This document shows, in pieces, positions 22,757 to 34,944 of a stretch of 64,000 bases of DNA. The DNA comes from Chloranthus sessilifolius (Eukaryota > Streptophyta > Magnoliopsida > Chloranthales > Chloranthaceae): contig CM037587.1 in NCBI GenBank assembly GCA_021018995.1, forward strand, positions 91,695,251 to 91,759,250, in the 5' to 3' direction. How positions within the stretch are numbered: the stretch's first letter is position 1; every line of letters starts with the position of its first letter. The translations under genes and the position numbers were made by a program. The notes under the pieces are model-generated. The model saw only the letters and a program-made list of their open reading frames with translations. It was not told the origin of the DNA and ran no database searches.

Positions 22757-24344
22757 CTAAACATTTGAAGTACAAACACCGAGTAGCTTCCTCAGCTTCT
22801 GAAATGCAGGAAGCTTGAGAGGTTTGGTTAGAATATCAGCGATCTGGTCTTCACTTCTGCAGTAAATAAGATTAATGACTCCATGATTCATGAGATCCCT
22901 CAAGAAATGATACTTCACATCAATATGTTTGCTTCGACCATGTAAAACTGGGTTTTTTGAAAGCTTTATTGCTGAATTGTTGTCACAATAAATCTGAGTA
23001 GGTCGATCCTTCTTGAAATGCAGCTCTTTAAGGATTTTCTTTAGCCAAATAGCTTGACAAGCACAAGCTGTTGCAGCAACAAATTCAGCTGTGACAATAG
23101 ATTGCTTCTTTGATGACCATGAAAACAGCTCTCGTCCCCATCTTAAAAACATATCCGGATGTGCTTTTTGATCATCTAAATTTCTGCATAATCGCTATCG
23201 AAACCAACAGATCATTTGTTCTCTATTTTTATAGAACAAGCCAAATTCCTTAGTACCTTGCAAGTATCGGAAAATTCGTTTTGCAGCCAAGAGATGAATC
23301 TCTGTAGGACATTCCATGCACCTGCTAATCACACTTATAGCATACATTATATCAGGTCTTGTTTCCGTCAAATACATTAAACTCCCCACTATTTGTTTGT
23401 AAAGAGTGTCGTCAACCTTCTTTTCTCCATTATCTTTGTTTAGCTTCATACCAAATTCAGATGGAGTATTTACAGGATTGCAATCCTTCATCTGAAACCT
23501 GTCCAAGATTTCTTGCACATACTTCTTTTGAGAAATAAAAATTTCAGTAAAAGACTGCACCACTTCAATGCCGAGAAAGTAATGCATCATGCCAAGATCA
23601 GACATCTCAAATTCAGCCATCATGGATTTCTTAAAACTACCAAACATGACTGTATTATTTCCAGTGTAGATTAAATCATCTACATATAAGCAGACAATAA
23701 GCATTTTCCTCACATCTTCAATCTTTATAAAAAGTGTATGTTCGTAAGGACATTTTTGAAATCCTTCCTTCAAAAAATAGGTTTCTATACGATTATACCA
23801 AGCCCGTGGAGCTTGTTTTAATCCATATAGAGCTTTCTTTAACTTATACACTTTATGCTCATTGCCAACTTTTACATAATCAGGAGGTTGATCGATAAAT
23901 CTCTTCTTTCAAATCTCTGTGGAGGAATGCTGATTTCACGTCCAACTGGAAGATAGGCCATGAATTTTGAGCTGCCATAGCAATCACCACTCTGATTGTA
24001 TCATGCCTTGCAACCGGAGCAAAAACTTATTTATAATCAATACCAAACTTCTGCTTGTAGCCCTTAGCTACCAGGCGTTCCTTGTGCTTGTCGACTTCAC
24101 CATTTTCTTTCAACTTTGTCTTGTAAACCCACTTTACACCAATTGTCTTCTGCCATTTTGGAAGATCACATAACTCCCATGTATCATTTCGTTCAATGGC
24201 TATAATTTCAGCATCCATAGTCTTTCTCCATTTTGGTTCATTGACAGCCACTTCAAAAATGGTAGGATCACAATCTGAAAACAAAGTAAAATGTGTAAGT
24301 AAATCATCACCTTGGTCAACTCCGGTTACATCATAATTAGTCAT
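22757..24344 (-). pseudogene. copia reverse transcriptase and RNase H, broken
   Basis: Read leftwards: VNEPKWRKTMDAEI and KWVYKTKLKENGEVDKHKER (about 24270-24050) are the start of copia reverse transcriptase. After a stop, FAPVARHDTIRVV and QLDVKSAFLH are found around 24020-23920. The next frame (23851-23195) has YKLKKALYGLKQAPRAWY and the active site YVDDL at about 23690, and ends near the RNase H start. The last part (23152-22757) contains IYCDNNSAIKLSKNP, HIDVKYHFLRD and DILTKPL, the RNase H end typical of copia. At least two stops and frame changes separate the blocks. Products would copy element RNA to DNA; this copy cannot. Confidence 0.85.
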
Positions 24345-24378
24345 CCATGCTGGTCTTCTTCTTCAAAAAAAAAAAACA

Positions 24379-24795
24379 TTAGAGAAAAGAGAAACTAAAT
24401 AAATGAAGAAGCAAACTTTCTATTCAATTTACTTGCATAAAACACATACAAGATGATCCTTATATAGACTTAAACATAACTACCATACACTTAACACTTA
24501 CCCACTATTCTACCCACAATCTTAGTAACTACCCACATTTAGCACTTACTCACAATTATACCCACAATCTTAGTAACTACCCACATTTAACACTTACCCA
24601 CTACTATACCCACAATCTTAGTAACTACCCACATTTAGCACTTACTCACAATTATACCCACAATCTTAGTAACTACCTACATTTAACACTTACCCACTAC
24701 TATACCCACAATCTTAGTAACTACCCACATTTAGCACTTACTCACAATTATACCCACAATCTTAGTAACTACCCACATTTATCACTTATCCAACA
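24379..24795 (-). repeat. copia 5' LTR with tandem repeats
   Basis: About 417 bp, starting TGTTGG at 24795 on the minus strand. It carries more copies of the 'acccacaatcttagtaacta' unit than its partner, which explains the length difference. The inner edge next to an A-run is approximate. Confidence 0.7.
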
Positions 24796-25047
24796 TTTCT
24801 TGGATTGTAGGAGATTTTTTTCTGGCTATTCCGGTTTCCTCCTTTCCTAGGTTTTTCCTTTTTTCTTTTTTGTGTTTCCTACATTTGCCTAGATAACTAT
24901 CTTGATTTTCTTCGAGAGGTTCGATTTTTCAGATAGTAATGCCTATGGTGATGACATAAGATCTCGGGGTTTTTCTGAGTCTCTTGTCCTGCTTTTATCA
25001 TTAATAAAAATACAACTTTCAAATAAAAAAATATATTACAAACTTGT

Positions 25048-26709
25048 TAATTGACCCTATTTCTTTAGATATATAAAGAGTTGATAAGAGGTAGATGTAT
25101 CAAAAGATATATATATATATATGGTTCAAGGGATTTTATCATTGCCATAAAGCCCTCAAGTGTGCAGCGTTCAGGTCAGAGGTTCAAACAAAGAGACTAC
25201 GTAAGATTCGCTAGAAAATTCGGTAAAGGAGAATTTTTGACTCAAACAACTCAGTTTAATTAGATCATTTGACTGTGCTAGATGCATTTATCATTTTTTT
25301 TTTAATCAAGGAGAAAACATGAAGGAGACATAAATTAATGGCATCCATTGTTTCTCAATCCCCAAATAAATTATGTTAGGTTTAAGAATACCTTTTACCT
25401 TTATTTTTCTGTACTACAACCCAAAACTTTAAATCAAGTTCAAACTTCTTAAAATATTTGTATTAAGATTAAATCAAAGTTGAAACCTCTTAAAATATTT
25501 GTATTAAGATTAAGAGAGCAAACTTTCATCTGAGGCTTCGGAAATGCGTTTAAATGCATATTAACATGTGAGTTCGAACCAACTGAGCTCCACTTGGCTC
25601 GAGGTACAAAAATTTCATTCAATCCACCCCTTTACAATTTTAAAAAATTATTGTTTTTGGACCATTTTCTCCTTCAAATTTTTTTTTTTTTTCTTTTATA
25701 ATTACCATGAGAATTCATTCATACTGAGCAAGGGATACAAAAAGAAAAATAATACCTTCAATATGAGCAAAAGAGACTCATCCAAGGGCAATACAAGACT
25801 CAAAAACTCCCCCAAGGGCCTATAGGACCCTCAACTCATGATAGATTCTACATACTACACCCTATTTTCTCCTTCAAATCTCAAGTCCAAGTTTCCCATC
25901 AACCACCTAAATTATACTTTCTAAATGATCATTTTATTTGCAGTGAATGCAATTCTAAGAGCACCCATCAGTTGCTCTTACAGTTTTAGTGGGTGCAAAT
26001 AGAGATATCTTTTCTAGAAACGAAATGCTATTCTAATTTTTTTTTTGAATGCACAAATTCCCATGAGCATGCGTAAATGTAGGATTCCAGTTGATCATCA
26101 GATTGACTTTTTGAGAGATGCCCTTGTGAAACCTCTTGTCAAACAAAAGAGATTTTTCTATTTTAATTTATATTTTTTGTATTTATATACTGATAAGGTT
26201 CGGGATTGAGAATCCATGACCACAAGGTAACACACTTGGGGCCACATGAATGAGATTAGTATGATATATTTTCAATAAAGCTTGTTTGGATTAGATGACT
26301 TTGGGAGTAGTTACCAACTTTAGAAATTTGGAAAGGGAACCTTTGTTCATGCCCACCTAATCATTCAAAGCACCCATCTATAATGAAAGTGTGGATTAGT
26401 GCTCATTATAGCGTAGAACATCATTAAGTAGGTGCTTTCAGTAAAAAGATGGGCACAAATTTAGATACCTTTTTGGAAATTGCCAGTAATTGGCATTCAT
26501 ATGCCCACAGTCGTAAGGATCGGATCGGTCCTACGGTCAAACCGTGCTGATGTAGTGTTAGCCAATTCTAAGCAGCTGTTAGATATTTCATGAAATGTCA
26601 ATGTTTGCACACCTTGAAAAGATAAGCGCACCCACTAGTAGTACAAGTTTTATTTACCTATTAGTTAGAGTTGTTTTCTTTTCTTTTTCATTTGGTAAGA
26701 GTAAGCGGG
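25048..26709. other. Intergenic, nothing recognised
   Basis: AT-rich. A direct duplication of 'cttaaaatatttgtattaag' occurs near 25450 and 25490. No gene or element border recognised. Confidence 0.5.
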
Positions 26710-26942
26710 GTTGGAAGCAAGGATCAAAATTTCAGTTTTCGGGTCTTGCTTGAAATCGAAAATTTGAAATTTCGATTTTTTTTTTTTTTCAAATTCAAAT
26801 TATCGAAGTAGTAAAATATCAGCCGATAATTTGCTACCTCTATACCGAAATCGAAAATATAGGGATTTCGTTTCAGTCCTAATTGAAACCGATGTGTTTC
26901 GGCCGAAATTTTAAAATTTGGCCAAAATTTTGATCCATGGTT
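26710..26942. mobile_element. Fold-back MITE 'ggatcaaaattt'
   Basis: It begins near AAGGATCAAAATTTC and ends AAATTTTGATCCATGG, with inverted internal words such as 'atcgaaaat' and 'cgaaat'. It shares words with 12138-14190. Confidence 0.55.
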
Positions 26943-26996
26943 GAAAAGACCCCTACCCTTTGACTAGAAAAGAAGAAATAAATATTAGAAAAATTA

Positions 26997-27441
26997 TGGT
27001 CAATATTTTCACCTTTACCCAAATCGACCAACTTTTAGCCAAGCCATTTTCAGCTAGCACAAAAAGTCCGAAATATCCCTTCTTACACTTTTTTTCGTTC
27101 TACATGATTTAAAATTTTAAATATTTACATTTTTCTATATTTACGCGATATGAAATCGGATCTATGCTGCCTAATTTGAAGGCCACATAATAAAATAGAT
27201 AACACCAAAGGTAGACAAGAAAAAAAGGTGATCTCGCCTCTTTAACAAAAAATAAAAAATAAAAAAAATTTAACAATCGATGTCGACTCTTAACACAATC
27301 GGTACCGACCATTTTAAAAGTCGTCATCGACTCTGTACACAGTTGTCATCGACTCTATACAGACTCGCCATCGATTGTATAAAAAAAAAAAAATTATTTT
27401 TTAATCGATGGCGACTCTGTACAAAGTCGTCATCGATTGTA

Positions 27442-27477
<36 letters not shown>

Positions 27478-28128
27478 CGATGGCGAATCTATACACAGTC
27501 GTCATCGACTCTGTACAGAGTCGCCATCGATTTTATAAAAAATAAAAAAATAAAATTATACAGTCGATGGCGACTCTGTACAGAGTCGATGACGACTGTG
27601 TATAGAGTCGCCATCGACTGTGATTTTTTTTTTTTTTTTTTAAATACAATCGATGGCGATTCTGTAAACAGTCGTTGACGGCTCTTAAAATGGTCAGTAC
27701 TGACTGTGTATAGAGTCAATATCGCCTTTTTTTCATATCTATATTTGGCTATCGATTTTATATTGTGATCTTCAAATTAGATGATATAGATCTCGTTTCA
27801 CATCGCATAAATATAGAAAAATACAAATATTTAAAATTTTAAATTATATAGGTATATCGTCTTCTTCCTCATTCTAATCTGCTACAGTCTTTGACGAAAA
27901 AGATGTATCTGGGTCGATCAAAATAGTAGATCGGAGTAGATTGGATTGAGGAGAAGACACCGTCACCTTCGCCACCTCTAACTTTTAAAAATTGTAGCAG
28001 ATTAAGATGAAGAAGAAGATGATGCTTTTGTGCATTAAAGAAAAGGGGTAATTTGAACTTTTTGCTATCCTTAGGGTCGGCTAGGTTCCCAGTTGATTGA
28101 TTTGGGTAAAGGTGATAATATAGGGCCT
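26997..28128. mobile_element. Large fold-back element with long inverted arms
   Basis: The outer arms mirror each other: 'caccTTTACCCAAATC' near 27010 against 'GATTTGGGTAAAGgtg' near 28105. An inner arm of about 95 bp at 27104-27190 ('aaaattttaaatattt', 'tttttctatattta', 'ctaatttgaag') returns inverted at 27745-27850. The core (27268-27720) is a set of smaller palindromes. No transposase frame and no clear target duplication. The MULE-like label would fit the arm length but is not proven. Confidence 0.6.
27268..27720. repeat. Array of palindromic 'TCGATGGCGACTC' repeats
   Basis: Units of the form TCGATGGCGACTCTGTACAG and their inversions, joined by A/T runs and an (AT)n tract at 27445-27476, alternate in both orientations. 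About a dozen half-units can be counted. Confidence 0.85.
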
Positions 28129-28479
28129 CAGACATAAAAGGTGTATTTGATATGGTTGATGAGGTAAATTTTTCTTTAATTTTCCCTCATTATTTCTTTC
28201 AAACTTGTCAAACATTTACTCCGACTTCGTAAACTTGCTAGTGGGTAGCCACCTACAATCTTGACTTTGACCGGTGGCATCTCACCAAAAGGGTTTATTT
28301 GTTGCCCCAAACTTGATTGATGACAATTGATGACTGGGTGGTTACAAATATATATATCTATATATATATATATATTTGTGGTAGACTTAAAAATGAGTTA
28401 GTACTAGGTAAGGGGCACATTTTTACGTGGCTTTGTACTCAAATCAGTTTGGCATGTGTGGAATCATGATGTGTACTTG
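28129..28479. other. Intergenic with AT microsatellite
   Basis: An interrupted (AT)n run lies at about 28348-28376. No gene seen. Confidence 0.5.
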
Positions 28480-28720
28480 CCATGGTTGTGCTACGATCCA
28501 AAGATCTTTGTTGTTTGCTGTAAAAGATTGGGAAGTACAATGATCTTTCTATCACTTGGTTCAAAAATGTCAAAAGCTAAAAAACTTAGGAACCATTAAG
28601 TTTAGATGGCAATTGAATATGATGATAGAGATCATTTCATTTCTAATCTTTCATACAATAAATCTTGAGCTTATGGGCGTCAAATCACACACATCCTATA
28701 AAGTATACTTATCCTATAAA
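28480..28720. mobile_element. Fold-back MITE, dispersed family, diverged copy
   Basis: It contains 'gtaaaagattgggaag', 'tctatcacttggttcaaaaa' and inverted 'gatagagatcatttcatttc' with 'aatcttgagcttatgggcgt'. The edges are uncertain. Confidence 0.45.
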
Positions 28721-28904
28721 ATGACCCATATAGCTTGGATTATATATCTACTACTAACCTTTCGGTGTGTGCATGTGCAATTGTGTATGTAAGTGGGTCA
28801 TGATCTATAAAACTTTGGTACACAATAATGGGACGAAGAAAGATGTCGGATCATAGCACTCAAAAATCATCCACAAGTAACAGGTATTATGAATATTTAA
28901 CATA

Positions 28905-29035
28905 CCTTTAATTTTAAATGGCCTTTCAACCTAAACTTTTGTGTCATAGATCTCGAAATCATGGCTGTCAAATCACATAGAGCACACATTTGTTCCACAT
29001 GGCACGCCTCCTAAAAAGTGGTTCGAGTATTAAGA
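28905..29035. mobile_element. Fragment of the fold-back MITE family
   Basis: It contains 'catagatctcgaaatcatgg', 'gtcaaatcacatagagca' and 'gttccacatggcac', one arm of the family. Confidence 0.45.
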
Positions 29036-29984
29036 GCATCGACACTTAGATAAATACCTAATTTCAACCCTTATTTAATAAAAAGATTTGTTTCCAAACA
29101 TCTTTAGAATTTTTTCTTCAAGCTAAGCAGGTCGGTTGACGCTAACAAAAATTTTTTCTTTGGAATTTTTTCCGTGAGTCAACTAGTAGTACAGTAACAA
29201 GAGGAGAAATAAGAATCACAAAGTGAACCTCAAATAGATGGGAAAAAAGTAATGTTGATGACGATAATGATGATTGCCTCATGTACATTATATAATTCGA
29301 CTACGTATATTAGTGTCACTAAAATACATCAAATCTTTAGAACGGAAGTTCTAAGTTGGAATCCCCACCACTTGTTGGCCACTTGCAGGATTTATCCCTA
29401 TTGACCAGTACGTGTTACATATATTTATATCCACTAACTGGTACGTGTATAATGTGCGGGTGTTGCATATATCGGGGGCCCCGATTGGGTGATCTAAGAG
29501 GCCTCATACCCTCTTATTACCAAAAAGAGATGGTGAAAGATTAATAAATAGGCTTAGTTATAATTGGTTTATAAAGAACTTCTAATATCTTTTGAAGGCC
29601 TACCTTCAATAATCAACTGTTGACCGTCTCATCCACTTTTTAGTTTACACCGTCATGTGTAATTCGAATGATAGTCACGTCAGATACATATAGCATGTAC
29701 GAAACTTAGGTGTATTCCCCCCGCCCCAACATGCCACGTGTGTTTTGTGAATTACATAGGGGCATCCTTTTATCACATCATAAGGGGAAGCCGCTACTTG
29801 AGCTAACGACCTTACGAGCAAGGTATCAAAATCAGTATCGGTTTCGAGTATCAATCGTTTGCTCATTCATGGAATGATGTATCACATGTAATTTAATACA
29901 ATCTTATGTTCATTCATGCAGGTGAAATAAATAAATATGATATATGAACAAGATCTAGCCTGATAATACGGCATAATAATAGAT
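29036..29984. other. Intergenic, nothing recognised
   Basis: No coding or repeat structure I can support. Confidence 0.45.
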
Positions 29985-30286
29985 GGTGATGGACTCTGAA
30001 TAGAATACAAGTTTTGTGAGAAAAAATTATTGGGAGGATGTGTCACACGATTGAAATAGCATTTTGGTCACGTGAGGGAAAGATAAAAGGTTGTCCTAAT
30101 ATACCGAGAGAGGTAAGAGAAGCTATCAGAGCTAACATATAGGCGATTAAGGAAAAGAAAAAATAGAAGCCGATCGAGATAGATAAATATATGAGAGAAT
30201 AAGGAGGGAAGATCCAAAGTTTCCTACACCTGAGGATGATGAGGATGAGGATGCAGTGATAGTGAGAGTCATGAGGGACATTATTA
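29985..30286 (+). pseudogene. hAT transposase, BED-finger part, broken and split
   Basis: Frames on the plus strand give YKFCEKK, then VTRLK, a TAG, and HFGHVR, followed by GKIKGCPNIPREVREAIR and later REDPKFPTPEDDEDEDAV. The Cys/His pattern followed by GCPN-P-EV is the usual BED zinc finger and linker of plant hAT transposases, which bind element ends and catalyse excision. The gene stops abruptly at the Athila LTR and appears to continue at 44777. Stops and frameshifts show it was decaying. Confidence 0.55.
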
Positions 30287-31770
30287 TGATTTTAATCTTA
30301 TTTTACTTGTAAGTACACAAATCGAGATGTAGTCAGTGGGTGCGGAGTACGAGATCGTTCCCATGAGGATTGATCAAAAAATTTAAAAGAGGAAACAGTA
30401 ATTAATAAGGAACTGTCACAGATCTACTCAATATTTTAACTAATTTTATGATTCTGAGAGGTTAGTAGATAGGATAAAAACTAAGTAATAAAATGAAGTT
30501 TAAACAATTTATGAAAGATAAGGATTGAGATACTAAATCCTCTTATCGTAGGTTTATCATTTATGCGATACAAATCTATTAATTCATATATGAGATTATC
30601 ATAAGATGTATCACATGCAAACACATGACCCAAATACACATAAATTTCACATTGTCAATCTCAGATCATGGAGATGTATAATTAACATTTTATGAGTGTA
30701 TGATTAACACTCATACGTCAAATGACAATCAAAACTTAATCTCTGGGATAAATTCTACAATATCGATCTAAGATCACGAAGATGTTATGATTAATATCCC
30801 ATGAGTGTATGATTAACACTCACACCTCAGATAGTAGTAGAACTTAATCCCGAGATGGACAATAATTAAGATAAAATCATCATTGCAGATATGAGATTAT
30901 AGGGCATGATTAGCACCCAGATTTCAGATAGCAGTTGGATTATATCTATTATAGATAATAACATCAAGGTCATTAAAAATAAACTCATATCTCAACCATA
31001 GATTTATACTATTATAAATGAATACCTCGAATGAGATTTATTAGATCCTCATCCTCAATGACACTAGCCACACATGATTGAAATAAATGACGTGATTAAA
31101 ATAAAATTAAAAGATGACATTAAAATACTGTAAAATACCTTAACAACTTCAACAAAAGCGTTAATCCAACTTTTAATCCAACGAATATAATAAGTCTTCA
31201 ATTACAGAAAATGAAACTAATCTAAATCTTAGGCCTAGGAAAGTGAAGAATAAAAACGGGAAAAAAATTAGAGAGCAAAATAAAAATTGCTTAAAGAAAA
31301 GAAAAAGAAGATTGAACCCCTAACTGATTCCCCAAATTTTGCTTAAATAGTTCTCAAATTCGAAGATTTGAAATTCAAACTCGACTGATCGACCATTAAA
31401 GTCGATCAATCGGCTTTTGAATTTCACATTTCCGCTCTTCATCCTTTAAAACTCGATTGATCGACACTATATAAGTCAATTAATCGAGTGTGCAAATGAC
31501 AGAGTAAATCTTTCACCTCCTTTTGTTAAGTAGATTAATCGACCCAGGATGTCGATTGATCGACTATTGCAGTATAGTTGAACTCTGCTTTTCCTTTGCT
31601 TTGATGTTCCATTATTAATTGGCTTTATGCTCTTTTATGCTTCTTATTGCATCCCACAACCAGATTTACTTGAAACACTTAAAATCTCATAATTCTTATC
31701 ATGCAGCTCTCATCGGATGGCAAAATGTAGGCTCTAGGGGTGAAATATTATCATATTTCACCACTCATCA
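30287..31770 (-). repeat. Athila 3' LTR
   Basis: 1484 bp. On the minus strand it starts TGATGAGTGG and ends AAAATCA. Paired CGATTGATCGAC/CGATTAATCGA motifs lie at about 31378-31565. Confidence 0.85.
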
Positions 31771-31782
31771 CACCCCCAAACC
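31771..31782 (-). other. Athila polypurine tract
   Basis: The minus strand reads GGTTTGGGGGTG directly before TGATGAG of the 3' LTR. Confidence 0.7.
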
Positions 31783-33839
31783 TACACTTTCCTAGTCCTC
31801 GAGCAAAAGAGAAAATAAGTAAACTGAAAAATAAACAAACATCCTAAAGTAATCAAGATATGCCACCTTCGTAGGGAGCACGATTGCATTTAGCACATGC
31901 AACAAGCCTTTAAACCGCCAAGTGATTCCTAGTGGAGGAGTTTTGTCTCCTGAGGGTTTCCAATGAAGTTACCCACAAACTTCAAAATATTTTCGATAAT
32001 TGATTTTCACGGAATTCGTTAATTGTCTTTATCATGCAATTCCTTATTATCAAATATGCATGTCATACTAATTTCATTGATAATTATTTAAGTTAGTCCA
32101 ATGCTTCGATTTTCATACACATTTATCACTCATCCTTAGATGTATCATATGTGTTTACCAGACCAAGTTCTATCAATCTTAAAATTTTTCTTAGTTGTGA
32201 ATCATTTAGATTTGCGCTTTGACTCAATCCTCTCAATAGGTATATTCTCAAAATAGAAACACACCAATAATGGGTTCATTGTCGCTCATATGTGAGAGAT
32301 TAATACAAAGCAAGCAAGGAGGGTCTCATATGATAAATGAAACACGATGTAATGTATGAACAAAAATACATCTCATAAGAACAGATACTCGTATATTCTT
32401 AGCATGTCATATCATGTGTCATAGGTATTACATATTCACTCTTCACAAGGCAGCTACCATATCAAGATCAGATCATGAAGGTCTTTTGGAAGGTTGTAAT
32501 GGGGCTCAGGTAAGCGTAAGAAAAAAAGGAAAATTGAAATTCAAAATTTTTGAAAAATTGAAAAAGGAATTAACTTTTGATTTTTCTATTTCTCTTCTTT
32601 TCTTTCACAATTTCTCACTATTTTTCTCAATATTTTTCTATTTTTCTCAATTTTCTTTTCTTTTCTCACTTATTTTTCTCCCCTTTTTTTTTTATTTTTT
32701 ATTTTTATTTATTTCTACTATACATTCTGAGTAACCACTACAACTTTGTAATTCTCCACTTATTTTCTTTTCGTTCATTCTCATCTCTCGTTCCTAATTT
32801 CTCAGAAATAGGAATGGTAAAGCTAAATTTTTAAAAAGGTTAAGGGGTAGGGGTAAGGGTCGGTGTGGTTTATCAAAAAAATTTATAGAGGCAAATTTTT
32901 CAATAAGTTCAAAGGGATCCTAGAAGAATAAATTTATATGAGGTGGGACATTTTAAGCACAATCGAGCCAAAGATGGCCTTCAATCATGTCCTCAAAATA
33001 TGGTGACCTTGCCTATTTGTTTTGAGCAAACATGCGATACGTTCTAACACACTGATTATGAATTTATTATCATGCAAAGTCGCAAGTCAAAGCAAAATGT
33101 ATGAGATTATGCAATAATAATTCGTATTCAAAGAAAACTCTGAGTCTATGTAAGTACTCATCAACGACGGAAAATTAGCTTTAAAGCTCACTGAGTTTAG
33201 TCTCCACTAAGATCTTACGGTTCACGATCCAGATAAATTTCTTGATTTCTAGATTTTAGGAAATAAACATAATGATTTCTAGGCATGGGTTTGAGTGTAC
33301 ATGCTAATTTTTGCATTGAATTTTTACAATGATCAAATATAACATTTAGTATCCTTAAAGTGGAATTCCATGACTCAACAAAAAAAAATTTAGAAAATCA
33401 ATCAGAAAATTCTTTGAAAATTTGAAAATGGGTTCAATTTGCTCAGTCGATTGATCGAAGCATGTAGCTCGATTGATTGATTATATGAAATCTGAATATT
33501 TTATTTTATTATTTTTATTATTTTATTATTTTTATTTTTTTAAATAACGCTTATCACCCACAAACCTAGTATATGCAATGCCCTCATTGTACCAAGATTT
33601 AGAGGTATATTCCCAAACCTGCATTAAACTATTCACAAACCAATTGGCAAGAACAGGTGAAAAGCATCATCCATTTGAAATAACAACAATTACTACATGA
33701 TATATTTTATTAATTAAAATTAATGATTACACTTATTGAAAAGAAATTAAATCCTAAATCTACCTACAAATACGAAGTAAACTATTTCCTAACAAAGAAA
33801 AGGAAAATCCTAAAAGAATCTAAAAATGTGGAAACTTCT
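31783..33839 (-). other. Athila 3' non-coding region
   Basis: No coding frame believed. A T-rich, TTTTTCT-type low-complexity stretch lies at about 32575-32715 (A-rich on the element's sense strand), and a pair of TCGATTGATCGA motifs at about 33444-33485. Confidence 0.6.
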
Positions 33840-34406
33840 TCAAGCATTTTCATCTTTATAGGACCTCGACTTTGGCTGGTGAAAGGCAAAGTTCCACATT
33901 GCATCAATGGTTCGACCCGGCTTGGACGAATCAGGAGTCACATCCGGAGGCGGCGGAGTTGATGATGTGGTTGCGCCACCAGTAGCTAGTTCATGCAGTG
34001 TAGGTGCTAAATACAATTGTGCCCAAGTTGTCGTAGGAATCAGGTCGATTAGAGCTTTCGAGATTGAGTTGGGAATGAATGCCACCAAAGGGTTACGGCT
34101 AGGGGTTGGAGGGGGCGATGAAGGTGGTGGTTTTGAAGGGGTATGTGGTGATTTGGTGATTGGGGGCGGCGGGTCCAAATCAATCATATCTATATCGACT
34201 GGGATGATCGGATTTGGATGGTAGGAATGATTTGTCTTTTTCCGTGCTGGTTCGTTCCATGAAAGAATAAACACTGGGTCAAGGTCAATCATCTACACAT
34301 TAGTGAGATCCATCGGAACTGGTGGTTCGTCACGTCGATCCCTTTTTCGAGCAATTTCCTCCATCTTTTTCATGGATGCACGAGTTCGATAAATTTTTTC
34401 GGCCAT
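33840..34406 (-). pseudogene. Athila extra ORF (Pro-rich), one stop
   Basis: The ATG at 34406 gives MAEKIYRTRASMKKMEEIAR, a basic, probably helical N-terminus. After a TAG at 34295-34293 comes MIDLDPVFILSW, then proline-rich segments (PPPPITKSPHTPSKPPP, STPPPPDVTPD) and IDAMWNFAFH near the end. I do not recognise a family. It lies between the other extra ORF and the 3' LTR. It could be the C-terminal part of that ORF after decay, or a separate product. No signal peptide or membrane segment is visible, so nothing supports an envelope role. Confidence 0.5.
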
Positions 34407-34569
34407 TGATGCTTGAGGAGATTGGAGAAGAGGAGGAGAACGTGAAGATGATTTTTAGGCTTGTGAAGAAGTTGAAGAAGGTGTAATTTATTTAATGGAT
34501 TAAGATTGAAAGGGAAAAGAATCCTAATCAAACTATCCTATTAAAATTCTAACAAATATGAGGGGAGAA

Positions 34570-34795
34570 TTCCGTTGAAAAATCGTACGCGTACATACTC
34601 GATCAATCGATCGAATGTAGTCGATTAATCAAGAGACCGCGTCCCATAACGTTTATATATCTATAAACTCGATCGACCGATAGTGCAAGTCGATTGATCA
34701 AGTGTACAGATAACTCAATCCCAATAGAGGCCTTATACTTTTTAGTGTGATTAATCGACATAGAAAGTCGATTAATCGACTGCAAAAATTCCACA
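34570..34795. repeat. Paired palindromes between the two Athila extra ORFs
   Basis: Three motif pairs of the type CTCGATCGACCGA...GTCGATTGATCA and ATTAATCGAC...GTCGATTAATCGAC, about 20-22 bp centre to centre. Confidence 0.7.
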
Positions 34796-34944
34796 AAAAT
34801 AATTCGAAAATGAAAATTTCATTGATCTTTTTGGTTTTTTACAGAGTTCTTCCATTAGATTCCAAAACCTAAACAAACTGAAAACTACAAATTAAACATC
34901 CTTATCCTAAACAACAAAACAAACACAGAGAAAAGAAATCCTAA

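Larger units (their letters stand above)
22378..24795 (-). mobile_element. Deleted Ty1/copia element nested in the LINE
   Basis: A perfect 5-bp duplication TTTCT lies at 22373-22377 and 24796-24800. The minus-strand start TGTTGGATAAGTG is at 24795 and the far edge begins TG at 22378. Two LTRs flank a 1.7-kb core that has only reverse transcriptase and RNase H remains; gag, protease and integrase are gone and no primer site is seen. It interrupts the LINE 3' UTR, so it is the younger of the two. Confidence 0.85.
16959..25032 (+). mobile_element. L1-type LINE, near full length, with nested copia
   Basis: ORF1 and ORF2 run left to right. The 3' UTR ends in an A-rich tail at about 25000-25032, followed by the right copy of a 15-bp target duplication. 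Without the copia insertion (22378-24795 plus its 5-bp duplication) the element is about 5.65 kb, a normal length for a complete plant L1. The 5' UTR is about 16959-17500. The 3' UTR is interrupted after 22372 and resumes at 24796. Both ORFs carry stops and frameshifts, so it is dead. Confidence 0.8.

Noticed and set aside
30281..30286. Target duplication for the Athila element
   Set aside because: The 5 bp on the left (TATTA) and right (GATTG) do not match, and shifting the border does not help.
32575..32834. Phe/Leu/Ser-rich frames, possible membrane protein
   Set aside because: They come from a TTTTTCT low-complexity tract in the Athila 3' region.
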